From Acidobacteriaceae bacterium (GTDB lineage: Bacteria > Acidobacteriota > Terriglobia > Terriglobales > Acidobacteriaceae), in the NCBI GenBank assembly GCA_030037545.1, contig JASHRF010000065.1, positions 1-53,055 of the forward strand: 53,055 bases of DNA, in the 5' to 3' direction. This document shows positions 32,731-43,385 of this stretch, in pieces. The notes under the pieces were generated by a model. The model searched no databases. It saw only the letters and a list, made by a program, of their open reading frames with translations, and had not been told where the DNA came from. The stretch's first letter is position 1; each line of letters opens with the position of its first letter. The position numbers and the translations under genes are program-made.

Positions 32731-34782
32731 ATGGCGGACCAGGAGCAAAACAAAGCCCAGAGCAAAGCCCGCGCGTCCGACCAGACCCAGACGCCTCGCA
32801 AGGGCGAAGAAGACCCGGTCGGCAAGGTCTACGATTCGCGGCTGATGCGGCGGCTCGGCCATTATGTGCGGCCCTACTGGATTGAGGCCGCCATTTCTTC
32901 GCTGGCCGTCACCCTCAAATCCCTCAGCGACGTGGCCGGACCGTTCCTGGTCATGCTGGGCATCGACCGCTATTTTCCGGGCGGTGCCGACAGCGGGGCT
33001 GCAGTCACCGGCAAGCTGCATGGGTTTGCCTCCGGTGCGTGGCTCACGCGGCACCTGGCTAACGATCCCGCACAGGGGATTACGCAACTTGCGGCGATCT
33101 ACCTGGGGCTGCAGGTCTGCTCGTACCTCTTTGAATTCGTCCAGACCTACCTGATGCAGTGGACCGGGCAGAAGATCATGTTCGATCTGCGCCGCGATAT
33201 CTTCCGGCACATGCAGCGGATGCACATCGCGTTTTACGACGTGCACCCGGTAGGGCGGCTGGTTACGCGCCTCACTTCGGACGTCGATGCCATCAACGAC
33301 ATGTTCACGGGCGGCGTACTGGCCATTGTCGACGACTTTTTCACGCTCACCATCATGGCCGTGGTGATGCTGGCCATCAAGTGGTGGCTGGCATTGCTGG
33401 CGTTTGCGGTATTGCCGCTCATCCTCGTCGTGACCCGCATCTTCCGCGACTCGGTGCGCGAGAGCTATCGGCGCGTGCGTGCCGCCATCGCGCGTATTAA
33501 CAGCTTTACGCAGGAACACATCACGGGCATGAGCGTGGTGCAGCTCTTCAATCGCGAGGAGCGCGCCTACCGCGATTTCGAGTTTGTCAATCGCCAGCAC
33601 ATGGTGGCGTTCAAAGACACCATCTTCGCCTACGCGCTCTACTACCCCACCGTCGAGCTGTTTTCGTCGGTGGCGATTGCGCTGGTGATCTGGCGCGGCG
33701 GATTCGGAGTGCTCGCCGGGTCGGTGACCATTGGAATACTGGCCAGCTTCAACATGTACTCGCAGCGCTTCTGGCGGCCCATCCAGGATTTGAGCGACAA
33801 GTACAACATCCTGCAAGCTGCCATGGCGGCCTGCGAGCGCATCTTCAAGCTTATGGATACAGCGCCGGAGATCGTAAATCCTGCCCATCCGATTGCCGGC
33901 GACGGATCGAACCGCATTGAATTCCGGCATGTGTGGTTTACCTATCAAAGGCTGACCGATGCGCAGCAGGCGGCGATCCGGGCGGCCACGTCGAATGGCG
34001 CGGAACCCAGAGGCATTACAGAACGGCTGACCGCGATGACCGACATCGAGTGGATTCTGAAGGACGTCTCATTCACCATTGCGCCCGGCCAGACGGTGGC
34101 GATCGTGGGCCACACCGGCGCAGGCAAGACCACGCTGACCAGCCTCATGATGCGCTTCTACGATGTGACGGCGGGAGAGATTTTGTTGGATGGAGTCGAC
34201 CTGCGCCGGCACGATCTGCTCGAACTGCGCCAGCACTTTGCCGTGGTGCTGCAGGACCCGTTTCTCTTCATGGGCACGCTGGGCGAGAATATTCGGCTGG
34301 GGAATGAAGAGATCGGCGAGGCGCGAATCCGGCAAGCGGCGCGCGACGTGAATGTGCTCGATTTTATCGAACGCCTGCCGCGCGGCTTCGACGAGCCGGT
34401 GCAGGAGCGTGGAAATTCGCTTTCGACGGGACAAAAGCAGCTCATCAATTTTGCGCGCGCGCTGGCCTACAACCCGCGCCTCCTGATTTTGGATGAAGCC
34501 ACTTCCAGCGTGGACACCGATACCGAGCTGCGCATCCGCGGTGCGCTGGAACGGATGGTGGAGGGCCGTACCAGCGTGCTGATTGCGCACCGCCTCTCGA
34601 CGGTGCAGCGCGCCGATATGATCCTGGTGATGCATAAGGGGCAGTTGCGCGAGATGGGCTCGCACCAGGAGTTGCTGGCACAGCGCGGGATTTACTGGAA
34701 GCTTTACCAGTTGCAGTACAAGGACCAGGAGCTGGGCGCGCTGCCGCCGCCCGCGCAGGAGGCTGAAGCGGCGTCGGCGTAG
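32731..34782 (+). CDS. ABC exporter with fused membrane and ATPase domains (MsbA/LmrA type)
   Basis: A 683-residue half-transporter expected to dimerise in the inner membrane. A charged cytosolic N-terminus is followed by six helices (residues about 50-360) and the ATPase domain: Walker A GHTGAGKTTLTS, Q-loop VVLQDPFLFMG, signature LSTGQKQL, Walker B LLILDEATSSVD, switch IAHRLST. An insert of about 33 residues lies between HVWFTYQ and the WILKDVSF strand, at the adenine-contact (A-loop) region. ATG 32731 is chosen; a TTG at 32707 is possible. Substrate (lipid or drug) is not evident. Confidence 0.92.
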   Translation: MADQEQNKAQSKARASDQTQTPRKGEEDPVGKVYDSRLMRRLGHYVRPYWIEAAISSLAVTLKSLSDVAGPFLVMLGIDRYFPGGADSGAAVTGKLHGFASGAWLTRHLANDPAQGITQLAAIYLGLQVCSYLFEFVQTYLMQWTGQKIMFDLRRDIFRHMQRMHIAFYDVHPVGRLVTRLTSDVDAINDMFTGGVLAIVDDFFTLTIMAVVMLAIKWWLALLAFAVLPLILVVTRIFRDSVRESYRRVRAAIARINSFTQEHITGMSVVQLFNREERAYRDFEFVNRQHMVAFKDTIFAYALYYPTVELFSSVAIALVIWRGGFGVLAGSVTIGILASFNMYSQRFWRPIQDLSDKYNILQAAMAACERIFKLMDTAPEIVNPAHPIAGDGSNRIEFRHVWFTYQRLTDAQQAAIRAATSNGAEPRGITERLTAMTDIEWILKDVSFTIAPGQTVAIVGHTGAGKTTLTSLMMRFYDVTAGEILLDGVDLRRHDLLELRQHFAVVLQDPFLFMGTLGENIRLGNEEIGEARIRQAARDVNVLDFIERLPRGFDEPVQERGNSLSTGQKQLINFARALAYNPRLLILDEATSSVDTDTELRIRGALERMVEGRTSVLIAHRLSTVQRADMILVMHKGQLREMGSHQELLAQRGIYWKLYQLQYKDQELGALPPPAQEAEAASA

Positions 34783-34907
34783 AGGCGGGGAACAAGGGTC
34801 CATGGGACCGAGGGACCATGCAATCCTCCTGTCGCCGATTAGAATAGATAGAGCATTCTCATGCAGATCGTCCGCTGCGTAAGCAGTCCCGCGTTGCAAA
34901 AGCGAAA

Positions 34908-36557
34908 ATGAACGAGAAAAGGATCAGAACAGTCGAGGTGTACGACACCAGCCTGCGCGACGGGTTGCAGCAGCCGAACCTCGACATCTCCGTGCCCAAT
35001 GCCGTGCAGCTTCTGGAACACATGGCTTCGTTCGGCGTGCACTACGCCGAGATCGGCTTTGCCGGCGCGAACCAATTCGCCGAAGACCTGACCCTGGCGC
35101 TGGCAAGCGTGGATACGGGCGCGATGAAGCTGGCGCTTTTCGGACGCACGCGCGGGCGTGGCGCCAAGGTGGAAGAATGGCCCGACGTGCAGTTCATGCT
35201 GCGCCACAAAAAGCGCATTGGACTGGCCACGGTGGTGGTCAAGTCGCGGCTGCTGGACGTGAGCAAATCGCTCGAAACCACGCCGCAAGAAAATCTGCGC
35301 ATGGCGTGGGAGACGATCGCCTGCCTGCACGATCACGGCATGGAGGTTTTCATCGATCTGGAGCACGCGATGGATGCAGCCTGCGGACGGCGCGAAAACG
35401 GCAGGCCATGCGATGCGGATTTTGCGCAACAAAGTTTGGAGTATCTGCACAAGCTGACGGAGAAGTGCATAGAGCAGAAGGTGAGCCGCATTGTGGTGTG
35501 CGACACCACCGGCGGCGCCAGCCCTGAGGAAGTTTCGGAGCTGATTGGCGGGCTGGTGGGTCAGTATCCGGAGGCGCGGTTCGGATTCCACGGGCATACG
35601 GACCGCGGTCTGGGCGTGGCCAACTCGCGCGCGGCCATTCTTGCCGGAGCGGTGCAGGTGCAGGGAACGCTGGTGGGCACAGGCGAGCGCTGCGGAAACG
35701 TGAACCTGACCACCGTGATGGGCGCCATGCAACTGCGCGGGGAGGCTGAGTTTGTTCGGCCGGAGCAGCTCGCTGGGCTGACCAGCCTGGCGCACGCGAC
35801 TTATGCGGCCTTCGGGCTGGAAGCTCCGCATGGCGCGCCGATTGTGGGCCCCGGGTCCTTTGGCACCTGGGCAGGGATGCACGGCTCGAGCGAGCGGAAA
35901 AATCCCGGCGCGTATTTGTGGTGCGATCCGGCGCTTGTGGGCGCCAGCCCCATCGTGGGCGTGAATGCGCAGTCAGGCCGCGCCAATGTGATGCTGCTGG
36001 CGGAATCGCTGCATGTGCCGCTGGATTCTGCGCAGGCGCAGACGGTGATGGACGCCAACCTGGCCATGATTGATGGCGGCGGGTTCACGGCCAGCGAGAT
36101 CAGCTTTCGCCTCGCGTGCATGAGAGTTCTTAAAACGCTTCCCCACTGGTTCAGCGTGAAGAGCTGGCGGGTGTTCGACGAGTCCGACGAAGTAGGTGCA
36201 AGATTTGTCCAGGCGTTTATGACGCTTTCCGTGGGCGACTCCAAGGTGGCCACCACGCGCGCCGAGGGCGCCGGCCCGGTGGACGCGCTCACCAAGGCCA
36301 TGCGCCGCGAACTCGAGAAGTGGTATCCATCGATGGCCGAGATGCGGCTGGGAACATTTACCGTAACGGCTCTCGACGTTTCCGCGCATGATACTGCGGC
36401 GCACGTGCGAGTCACGGTCAGCTTTCAGGCCGACGGCCACGATCCGTGGACCACGGCTGGCGTGAGCAGCGATTTGAACCAGGCGGCGCTGATGGCGATT
36501 GTGGACGGGTTCCAATACTGGCTGCTGAATCAGCAGGTTGGTGCGGCGGCCAGTTGA
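34908..36557 (+). CDS. cimA: (R)-citramalate synthase
   Basis: A 549-residue enzyme of the isopropylmalate/homocitrate/citramalate synthase family. It condenses pyruvate and acetyl-CoA to citramalate in the threonine-independent route to isoleucine. The TIM barrel starts VEVYDTSLRDGLQQPN; the metal-site H-x-H lies in GFHGHTDRGLGVANS and the Asn ligand in GERCGNVNL. The C-terminal 130 residues form the LeuA-like allosteric domain (GDSKVATTRAEGAGPVDALT). Length fits the longer citramalate synthase subgroup. HTD replaces the usual HND. No leuBCD or ilv genes are in the window. Confidence 0.88.
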   Translation: MNEKRIRTVEVYDTSLRDGLQQPNLDISVPNAVQLLEHMASFGVHYAEIGFAGANQFAEDLTLALASVDTGAMKLALFGRTRGRGAKVEEWPDVQFMLRHKKRIGLATVVVKSRLLDVSKSLETTPQENLRMAWETIACLHDHGMEVFIDLEHAMDAACGRRENGRPCDADFAQQSLEYLHKLTEKCIEQKVSRIVVCDTTGGASPEEVSELIGGLVGQYPEARFGFHGHTDRGLGVANSRAAILAGAVQVQGTLVGTGERCGNVNLTTVMGAMQLRGEAEFVRPEQLAGLTSLAHATYAAFGLEAPHGAPIVGPGSFGTWAGMHGSSERKNPGAYLWCDPALVGASPIVGVNAQSGRANVMLLAESLHVPLDSAQAQTVMDANLAMIDGGGFTASEISFRLACMRVLKTLPHWFSVKSWRVFDESDEVGARFVQAFMTLSVGDSKVATTRAEGAGPVDALTKAMRRELEKWYPSMAEMRLGTFTVTALDVSAHDTAAHVRVTVSFQADGHDPWTTAGVSSDLNQAALMAIVDGFQYWLLNQQVGAAAS

Positions 36558-36708
36558 GTGATTTAGCTCACAGCGTCTTGATCGGACCGGCGGCACACTA
36601 CCGTCAGAATCCAGCGCAAGAGTGGGGTTCACCCGCTGCGGCGGGTTTCAGTCTCCGGCCTTCCCGTGGCCCATGGGCCAGCGCGCAGGTTCTGGAGGGA
36701 GGACTGCT

Positions 36709-37050
36709 GTGTCCACTGCCATTCTTGATTTCCCAGCCATCGACCTGGTTCCGGAGCAAGCCCCCAAAGAAAGCCTGGCCACTGCGAGTGAAAAGCTGGC
36801 CGCGCTGCGCTACTTGATCGTTCTGACGGCGCGCTGGGAATCGGCCGAAGGCGAGGAACCGGAGCGGCGCGAGCAACTACGGAGCGATCTGGTACTGCTG
36901 CGCAGGCAGTATTTCGACAAGATCGACGAAATCGCCATGAACCACGGCGTGCAGCAAGCCATGGACGCCAAGGAAGGCGCGGAGCGCAATGTGACGGTGC
37001 CCAAGGGGGCGCGGCCGCCGCTGCGGACGCCGGAGGCGGAGCAGGCGTGA
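36709..37050 (+). CDS. Small hypothetical protein, helical
   Basis: A 113-residue protein from GTG 36709, chosen because GGAGGGAGG ends six bases upstream; longer readings lack any site. It is mostly amphipathic helix (ATASEKLAALRYLIVLTARW ... REQLRSDLVLLRRQYFDKID) with a charged, Pro-rich end. It ends at a strong terminator shared with the convergent aldolase gene. No family is recognised. Confidence 0.65.
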   Translation: MSTAILDFPAIDLVPEQAPKESLATASEKLAALRYLIVLTARWESAEGEEPERREQLRSDLVLLRRQYFDKIDEIAMNHGVQQAMDAKEGAERNVTVPKGARPPLRTPEAEQA

Positions 37051-37085
37051 TATTGAAGACAGTGATCAATGGTCAGAGATAGCAA

Positions 37086-37119
37086 AGGGCCACTCCATTG
37101 CGGAGTGGCCCTGATTTTT
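37086..37119. terminator. Bidirectional terminator between convergent genes
   Basis: AGGGCCACTCC (37086-37096) pairs perfectly with GGAGTGGCCCT (37102-37112) around ATTGC, with GATTTTT following on the plus strand. It separates the small hypothetical gene (plus) from the aldolase gene (minus). Confidence 0.92.
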
Positions 37120-37132
37120 GGATCGCCTCCGC

Positions 37133-38185
37133 TTACCGCGCGCCGGCCAGCGAGGGGCGCGGGTCGAGCTTGCCGCTCTTGTATCCAGCGGCCATTTCGC
37201 TGATGGGGATGGGCGCGTAATCGCCGGCGTGGCCGGCCTGGCCGAACTCCCTCATGCGCTCGGCAACCACCTTGTGCATGGCGTCGCGGGCGGGCTTGAG
37301 GTAGTCGCGCGGATCGAACTTCTCCGGCGTCTCCCACAGCACCTTGCGGATGGCGCCGGTGATGGCCAGGCGATTGTCGGTGTCCACGTTGATTTTGCGC
37401 ACGCCGTTGCGGATGCCGAGCTGAATCTCCTCGATGGGCACGCCCCACGTTTCCTTCAGCTTGCCGCCGTATTTGTTCACGATGTCCTGCAGGTCCTTGG
37501 GCACCGAAGAGCTGCCGTGCATGACGAGATGGGTGTGGGGCAGGCGCTTGTGAATCTCGATGAGCACGTCCATCTTGAGCACAGAGCCGTCGGGCTTTTT
37601 CGTAAATTTGTAAGCGCCATGGCTGGTGCCGATGGCCAGGGCCAGCGCGTCCACGCCGGTGCGCTCGGCGAATTCGACTGCCTGGTCGGGATCGGTGATG
37701 TGCTCCAGGCCCGTGCCGCCGGCGCCGTGGCCGTCCTCCACGCCGCCCAGCACGCCGATCTCGCCCTCCACGGTGATCCCGCGCGGGTGCGCGTACTCGA
37801 CCACGCGGCGCGTGACCTCGACATTTCCCTCGAAGCTGTTGGGGGTCTTGCCGTCTTCTTTAAGTGAGCCATCCATCATCACGGAAGTGAACCCCAGCTC
37901 GATGGCGCTCTTGCAGGTTTCAAAGCTGTTGCCGTGATCCTGGTGCATGGCGATGGGAATCTGCGGATTGAGCTCCGCTGCGGCCAGAATAAGGTTGAAG
38001 AGGTAGAGGTCCTGCGAGAACTGGCGAGCCCCGCGGCTGGCCTGGATGATGACCGGAGCATTGGTTTCCACGGCCGCGGCCATGATGGCCTGAATCTGTT
38101 CCATGTCGTTGACGTTGAACGCGCCCACGCCGTATCCACCCTTGGCAGCCTCATCGAGGAGCTGCCGCATTGATACCAGTGGCAT
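37133..38185 (-). CDS. fba: Fructose-bisphosphate aldolase, class II
   Basis: A 350-residue zinc-dependent aldolase splitting fructose-1,6-bisphosphate in glycolysis and gluconeogenesis. Metal and substrate motifs are intact: GVGAFNVNDMEQ, AMHQDHGNS with the zinc His and catalytic Asp, SVMMDGS, GEIGVLGGVEDG, GTSHGAYKF and LVMHGSSSVP. The length fits the class IIB group. ATG 38185 has AGGAGA eight bases upstream, and the frame reaches further left without a site. It stands alone and ends at the bidirectional terminator. Confidence 0.95.
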   Translation of the reverse strand: MPLVSMRQLLDEAAKGGYGVGAFNVNDMEQIQAIMAAAVETNAPVIIQASRGARQFSQDLYLFNLILAAAELNPQIPIAMHQDHGNSFETCKSAIELGFTSVMMDGSLKEDGKTPNSFEGNVEVTRRVVEYAHPRGITVEGEIGVLGGVEDGHGAGGTGLEHITDPDQAVEFAERTGVDALALAIGTSHGAYKFTKKPDGSVLKMDVLIEIHKRLPHTHLVMHGSSSVPKDLQDIVNKYGGKLKETWGVPIEEIQLGIRNGVRKINVDTDNRLAITGAIRKVLWETPEKFDPRDYLKPARDAMHKVVAERMREFGQAGHAGDYAPIPISEMAAGYKSGKLDPRPSLAGAR

Positions 38186-38584
38186 AAAAAATCTCCTTTG
38201 GTTGGCTCCGGCCGGCTCTGCGCCCTGGCCCTTGGTGTACTGGAGTCGGCCGCGGCCGCGGGAGCTCGAATCATCTTTATGGTAGCAGGTTCGCGCAAGG
38301 AAAAAATGCGGGCGGGTGTGACGGCGGGCACACACTTCGCGGCCGTGGCGAAAGAAAACCCTCTGCGTTGAGGCAGCTTAGTTTGTCTTTGCGACCATTC
38401 TTAAAAATGCGATTGATTCCCGAAGAGATGACTTTTTGCTGGCACAGTACATTTTACGGAAAGTGTGTTATGAAAGTGTGTTATAAGGATGCTGGGCCAG
38501 AATCAAAATCCACAAACCAGCACCACCGCGGCAATCAACCGGTGCAGTAGACGCATGTGCGAACGGGCAAAGACGAACTCTCCC
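38186..38584. other. Divergent regulatory region between fba and the repeat lipoprotein
   Basis: About 400 bp without a real gene. The right half is AT-rich (38380-38490) and contains a perfect 13-bp tandem duplication at 38459-38484, ending in a TATAAG that could be a -10 element for the lipoprotein gene. Confidence 0.5.
38459..38484. repeat. Tandem 13-bp repeat GAAAGTGTGTTAT (x2)
   Basis: Two exact head-to-tail copies at 38459-38471 and 38472-38484, about 100 bp upstream of the lipoprotein start. They overlap a possible TATAAG -10 box. This could be a tandem operator or a slippage duplication. Confidence 0.7.
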
Positions 38585-39973
38585 ATGAAGCATCTTGGGC
38601 TGTTTTTCTCTTTTCTTGCGGTTCCATCGCTGGCCCTGCTCGCCAGCGGCTGCGGCAACAGCGGCAATAGCGTCGGTCACACCACGCAGACCATCACCTT
38701 CGACAATCCCGGTACGCAGACGGCAGGAACGTCGCTGACGCTCTCGGCGACGGCTAATTCCGGCCTCACGGTCTCCTTGACTTCGGCGACCCCCGGCGTC
38801 TGCACGGTCTCCGGGACGACGGCCACATTTGGAGCCGCGGGAACCTGCACAATCGACGCCAGCGCGGCTGGCAACAGCACCTATGCGGCGGCTTCGCAGG
38901 TGGCGCAGAGCTTCACCGTCAACCCGCCCATCGGCCCAACCACAACCGTTTACATCGCCGGGTATGCGATCACTACCGCGTCTGTCGGGAACGCTGACAA
39001 CACGGTCGCAGAGGTATGGCAGCTTGCCTCCGGCAGCCCAACTGCTACCGCGACGGCTTTATCGACGCCCAGCGGCATGACAAGCGCGCAAGCCGGCGCG
39101 ATCGCGGTCTCGGGCAGCGATGTGTATGTGGCGGGATTTGCGGGGAACAGCGCCAGCGTGATCCCGGTACTTTGGGTGAATGGCGCGGCCACAATCTTGC
39201 CCAGCAGCATGACAATCTCAGAGGCCGGCGCGATCGCGGTCTCGGGTGGCAATGTGTACGTGACGGGATTTGAGGAAAACACTGCGGGTAGCCCCACCGC
39301 CGTACTTTGGGTGAACGGTACGGCCACGATGTTGGCCCCGCCCAGCGGCATGGCATATTCCGGCGCCGGCGCGATCGCGATCTCGGGCAGTAATGTATAC
39401 GTGGTGGGGGTTGCGTGGAACACCGATAGTGACGAAAGCGCCGTGCTCTGGTTGAACGGCGTGGCCACGCTGTTGCCCATGCCCAACGGTTTGACTGGCG
39501 ATTATTGGGCCGACGCGATCGCGGTTTCGGGCAGCGATGTATATGTGTCGGGGATAACGAGCCCAGACTCAGGCAACGACACCGCAATAACTTGGGTGAA
39601 TGGTGGCGCGGCCACGACGTTGCCCATACCCCCCACCGACACGTTACAAGGCTATACGGCCAACGCGATCGCAGTCTCGGGCGGCGATGTATATGTGACG
39701 GGAGCCGGGGTGAGCGGCGCGACCGGCGACACCACCGCCGCATACTGGGTGAACGGCACGGCCACGACGTTGCCCCTGCCAAGCAACATAACAGGTTCTC
39801 CCGGCATTTCTTACGCCGTCGGGGTCGCGTTCTCCGGCAGCGATGTGTATATGGTGGGTTATGCGGCCCAAACCGCCGCATACTGGGTGAACGGCGGCGC
39901 GGCCACGCTGTTACCCATGCCCAGCGGCACGGCGGTATCTTACGCCTCTGCGATCGCGGTGGCGACTCAGTAG
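38585..39973 (+). CDS. Lipoprotein with Ig-like domain and seven-repeat predicted beta-propeller
   Basis: A 462-residue protein. ATG 38585 opens onto a lipoprotein signal (LGLFFSFLAVPSLALLASGC), so it is probably membrane-anchored by Cys. Residues about 30-115 form an Ig-like domain of the MBG type (ITFDNPGTQTAGTSLTLSAT ... VCTVSGTTATFGAAGTCTID). Seven repeats of 45-58 residues follow, each reading roughly (S/G)(D/N)VYVxG ... AxLWVNGxATxLPxPSG ... AxAIAVSG. The count and motif suggest a seven-bladed propeller, though no catalytic residues are seen. A cell-surface binding role is inferred only from architecture. A stem-loop follows the gene. Confidence 0.8.
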   Translation: MKHLGLFFSFLAVPSLALLASGCGNSGNSVGHTTQTITFDNPGTQTAGTSLTLSATANSGLTVSLTSATPGVCTVSGTTATFGAAGTCTIDASAAGNSTYAAASQVAQSFTVNPPIGPTTTVYIAGYAITTASVGNADNTVAEVWQLASGSPTATATALSTPSGMTSAQAGAIAVSGSDVYVAGFAGNSASVIPVLWVNGAATILPSSMTISEAGAIAVSGGNVYVTGFEENTAGSPTAVLWVNGTATMLAPPSGMAYSGAGAIAISGSNVYVVGVAWNTDSDESAVLWLNGVATLLPMPNGLTGDYWADAIAVSGSDVYVSGITSPDSGNDTAITWVNGGAATTLPIPPTDTLQGYTANAIAVSGGDVYVTGAGVSGATGDTTAAYWVNGTATTLPLPSNITGSPGISYAVGVAFSGSDVYMVGYAAQTAAYWVNGGAATLLPMPSGTAVSYASAIAVATQ

Positions 39974-40004
39974 CCGACAGCGGAGGTGCACCTCTTGCGA
40001 GGCG

Positions 40005-40041
40005 TCCAGCCCAGCGCCAAAGGCGTGGCGCTCGGGCTGGA
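40005..40041 (+). terminator. Stem-loop after the repeat lipoprotein gene
   Basis: TCCAGCCC (40005-40012) with GGGCTGGA (40034-40041), and inside it GCGCCA (40014-40019) with TGGCGC (40026-40031), make a long interrupted stem 30 bp after the stop codon. No strong T-run follows, so it may be factor-assisted. Confidence 0.6.
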
Positions 40042-40188
40042 TGATTCAGGTCGGTAGCACCCGGTCGCCCTTACCGTGCTCGCGGTTTAATCCAATGCGT
40101 ATGTCTACGACATTGCTGGAATCGTCGGTAGAAAAATAAGCTCAGATTTATATGAGCGCAGCTTGCTCATGTTTTTCGCATTGACCCC

Positions 40189-40218
40189 TTGACAAAACCC
40201 ATCCCGCTCCCCTATCTT
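40189..40218 (+). promoter_or_regulatory. Predicted sigma70-type promoter of groESL
   Basis: TTGACA (40189-40194) and TATCTT (40213-40218) are separated by 18 bp, about 170 bp upstream of groES. The -10 box abuts the CIRCE-like inverted repeat, as expected for HrcA control. Confidence 0.7.
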
Positions 40219-40244
40219 TAGCAATTGAAAGGCAAGACTGCTAG
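40218..40244. promoter_or_regulatory. Degenerate CIRCE element (HrcA operator)
   Basis: TTAGCAATT, nine bases, then GACTGCTAG. Compared with the CIRCE consensus TTAGCACTC-N9-GAGTGCTAA, each half matches at 7 of 9 positions and the N9 spacer is exact. It starts within the predicted -10 box upstream of groES. HrcA repression of groESL through CIRCE is well established in bacteria; hrcA itself is not in the window. Confidence 0.72.
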
Positions 40245-40384
40245 CATGTGACCGGCCGAACTGCTCGGCGGGCAGGGGCTGGGTGCGGAACGGCATCCGG
40301 CGCAAACCCACAAGTTTTCATGACCCCACTTAAACCCCGCGGCCCAGGTTCGCCCCGGTCCGCGTTCGAAGGAGAAGCAAAGCA

Positions 40385-40699
40385 ATGGCAGCAACATCAG
40401 TAAAGACCACTACGTTCACCCCACTCCACGACCGCATCCTGGTCCGCCGGGTGGAGGAGACCGAGACCGTTCGGGGTGGCATCATCATCCCCGACAGCGC
40501 CAAGGAGAAGCCGCAGGAAGGCGAAGTGATCTCCGTTGGCAAAGGCAAGTCGAACGACGAAGGCAAGGTCTTCCCGCTGGATGTGAAGGCCGGGGACCGC
40601 GTGCTGTTCGGGAAATACTCGGGCACCGAGATCAAGATCGACGGCGAAGAGTTCCTGATCATGCGCGAAGAAGAAGTGCTGGGGATTATCAAGAAGTAA
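40385..40699 (+). CDS. groES: Co-chaperonin GroES
   Basis: A 104-residue subunit of the heptameric lid of the GroEL cage. Family blocks are clear: [22 protein letters not shown], the mobile-loop [28 protein letters not shown] and the terminal [20 protein letters not shown] 40385 follows AAGGAG. It is first of the groES-groEL pair, behind a promoter with a CIRCE-like operator. The gap to groEL is unusually structured. Confidence 0.97.
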   Translation: MAATSVKTTTFTPLHDRILVRRVEETETVRGGIIIPDSAKEKPQEGEVISVGKGKSNDEGKVFPLDVKAGDRVLFGKYSGTEIKIDGEEFLIMREEEVLGIIKK

Positions 40700-40716
40700 G
40701 TCGCGCGGAAGCGCGA

Positions 40717-40717
<1 letters not shown>
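40700..40717 (+). other. GGAA-tetraloop hairpin directly after groES
   Basis: GTCGCGC-GGAA-GCGCGAC is a perfect 7-bp stem capped by a GNRA tetraloop, beginning at the base after the groES stop codon. There is no T-run, so it is probably an mRNA stability or partial attenuation element rather than a terminator. Confidence 0.75.
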
Positions 40718-42504
<1,787 letters not shown>

Positions 42505-42537
42505 GACTGCGCGTCCAGCGAAACGCGCCTTCGGCAC

Positions 42538-42570
42538 AAGGCCTCCAGCTTCGGCTGGGGGCCTTTTCTT
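42538..42570 (+). terminator. Intrinsic terminator of groESL
   Basis: AAGGCC-CCAGC pairs with GCTGG-GGCCTT around a TTCG tetraloop, followed by TTTTCTT, 35 bp after the groEL stop codon. Confidence 0.9.
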
Positions 42571-42622
42571 CTGTTCAGAAACCACCCCTTTCGACATTTG
42601 CGCGTGCTAAAATCAGCCATCC

Positions 42623-43336
42623 ATGGAGAAAAACTTCGATTTAAAGCTGGATCGGATGTCGAAGATCGCCGGGATTCTGCTGCCCGTTGTCGTGGGCTGC
42701 ATCGGCGCGTGGTACACCGTCTGGAAAGACCGCAATGACGAGGCCGCGCAGAAAGCACAGGCGCAATACGCCAACTTTTCCGCGCTGCTTCCTCTCATGC
42801 TCAGCAACGACGACAGGCAAGTCTCCACGGCGCTGGACATCTATAAGCAGGAGGCCATCCAGAAAGAAGCGCCGCTCAGCCTGGCCCCGCTCGTCCAGCA
42901 GATCGGCAGCACCAAGCCGCAATTTCTCGCCCAGGCGCAAGCAGCCGAGCAAGCGGCATCTGTCCAGGCCGGCAAAGGGTGTAAACAATTCCCCGATGGG
43001 CTATTTCTGCAGGTGGCCAACGATAAAACGCAACTCAAAAACGGACAGGCGCTGGCGGCGCGTCTTGCATCCGTGCCTGGTCTCCCCCCGATTCCGGGTG
43101 CGCAGAGGGTCGATGCCGAGCCTGAGCAGACGCAACTCCGCTACTACTTTTCCGACGCCAACAACGTGGAAGCCGGCAAAATCATCGCTGCCTTGCAGCA
43201 GATCGGTTTTTCGACGGTCATAAAGAAGGATCTCTCCACCTTGTATCTCAAGGGATGTTCTCCGCCGCCTACGTTCGAGCTGTGGATCGGCGCCAACATC
43301 ACTCTGGATGGCAAAGGCGCGCCGCGCGGGGAATGA
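42623..43336 (+). CDS. Membrane-anchored hypothetical protein with a LytR_C-like end
   Basis: A 237-residue protein. One membrane helix near the N-terminus (MSKIAGILLPVVVGCIGAWY) is followed by an Ala/Gln-rich helical segment (residues about 35-115) and a C-terminal alpha/beta domain containing LRYYFSDANNVEAGKIIAAL. The latter resembles the small LytR_cpsA_psr C-terminal fold in which RYY...A..v...L..iG recurs. Cys at about residues 118 and 212 are conserved-looking. Orientation and function are unknown. It is the first gene after the groESL terminator. Confidence 0.65.
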   Translation: MEKNFDLKLDRMSKIAGILLPVVVGCIGAWYTVWKDRNDEAAQKAQAQYANFSALLPLMLSNDDRQVSTALDIYKQEAIQKEAPLSLAPLVQQIGSTKPQFLAQAQAAEQAASVQAGKGCKQFPDGLFLQVANDKTQLKNGQALAARLASVPGLPPIPGAQRVDAEPEQTQLRYYFSDANNVEAGKIIAALQQIGFSTVIKKDLSTLYLKGCSPPPTFELWIGANITLDGKGAPRGE

Positions 43337-43385
43337 ATTCGCACTCGACTGTGGTGTACCCTTGGATTGCGAAGCGACTCCGCCG

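Noticed and set aside
32482..33948. 488-codon minus-strand frame opposite the ABC exporter
   Set aside because: Fully antisense to the exporter's membrane domain; no protein-like features.
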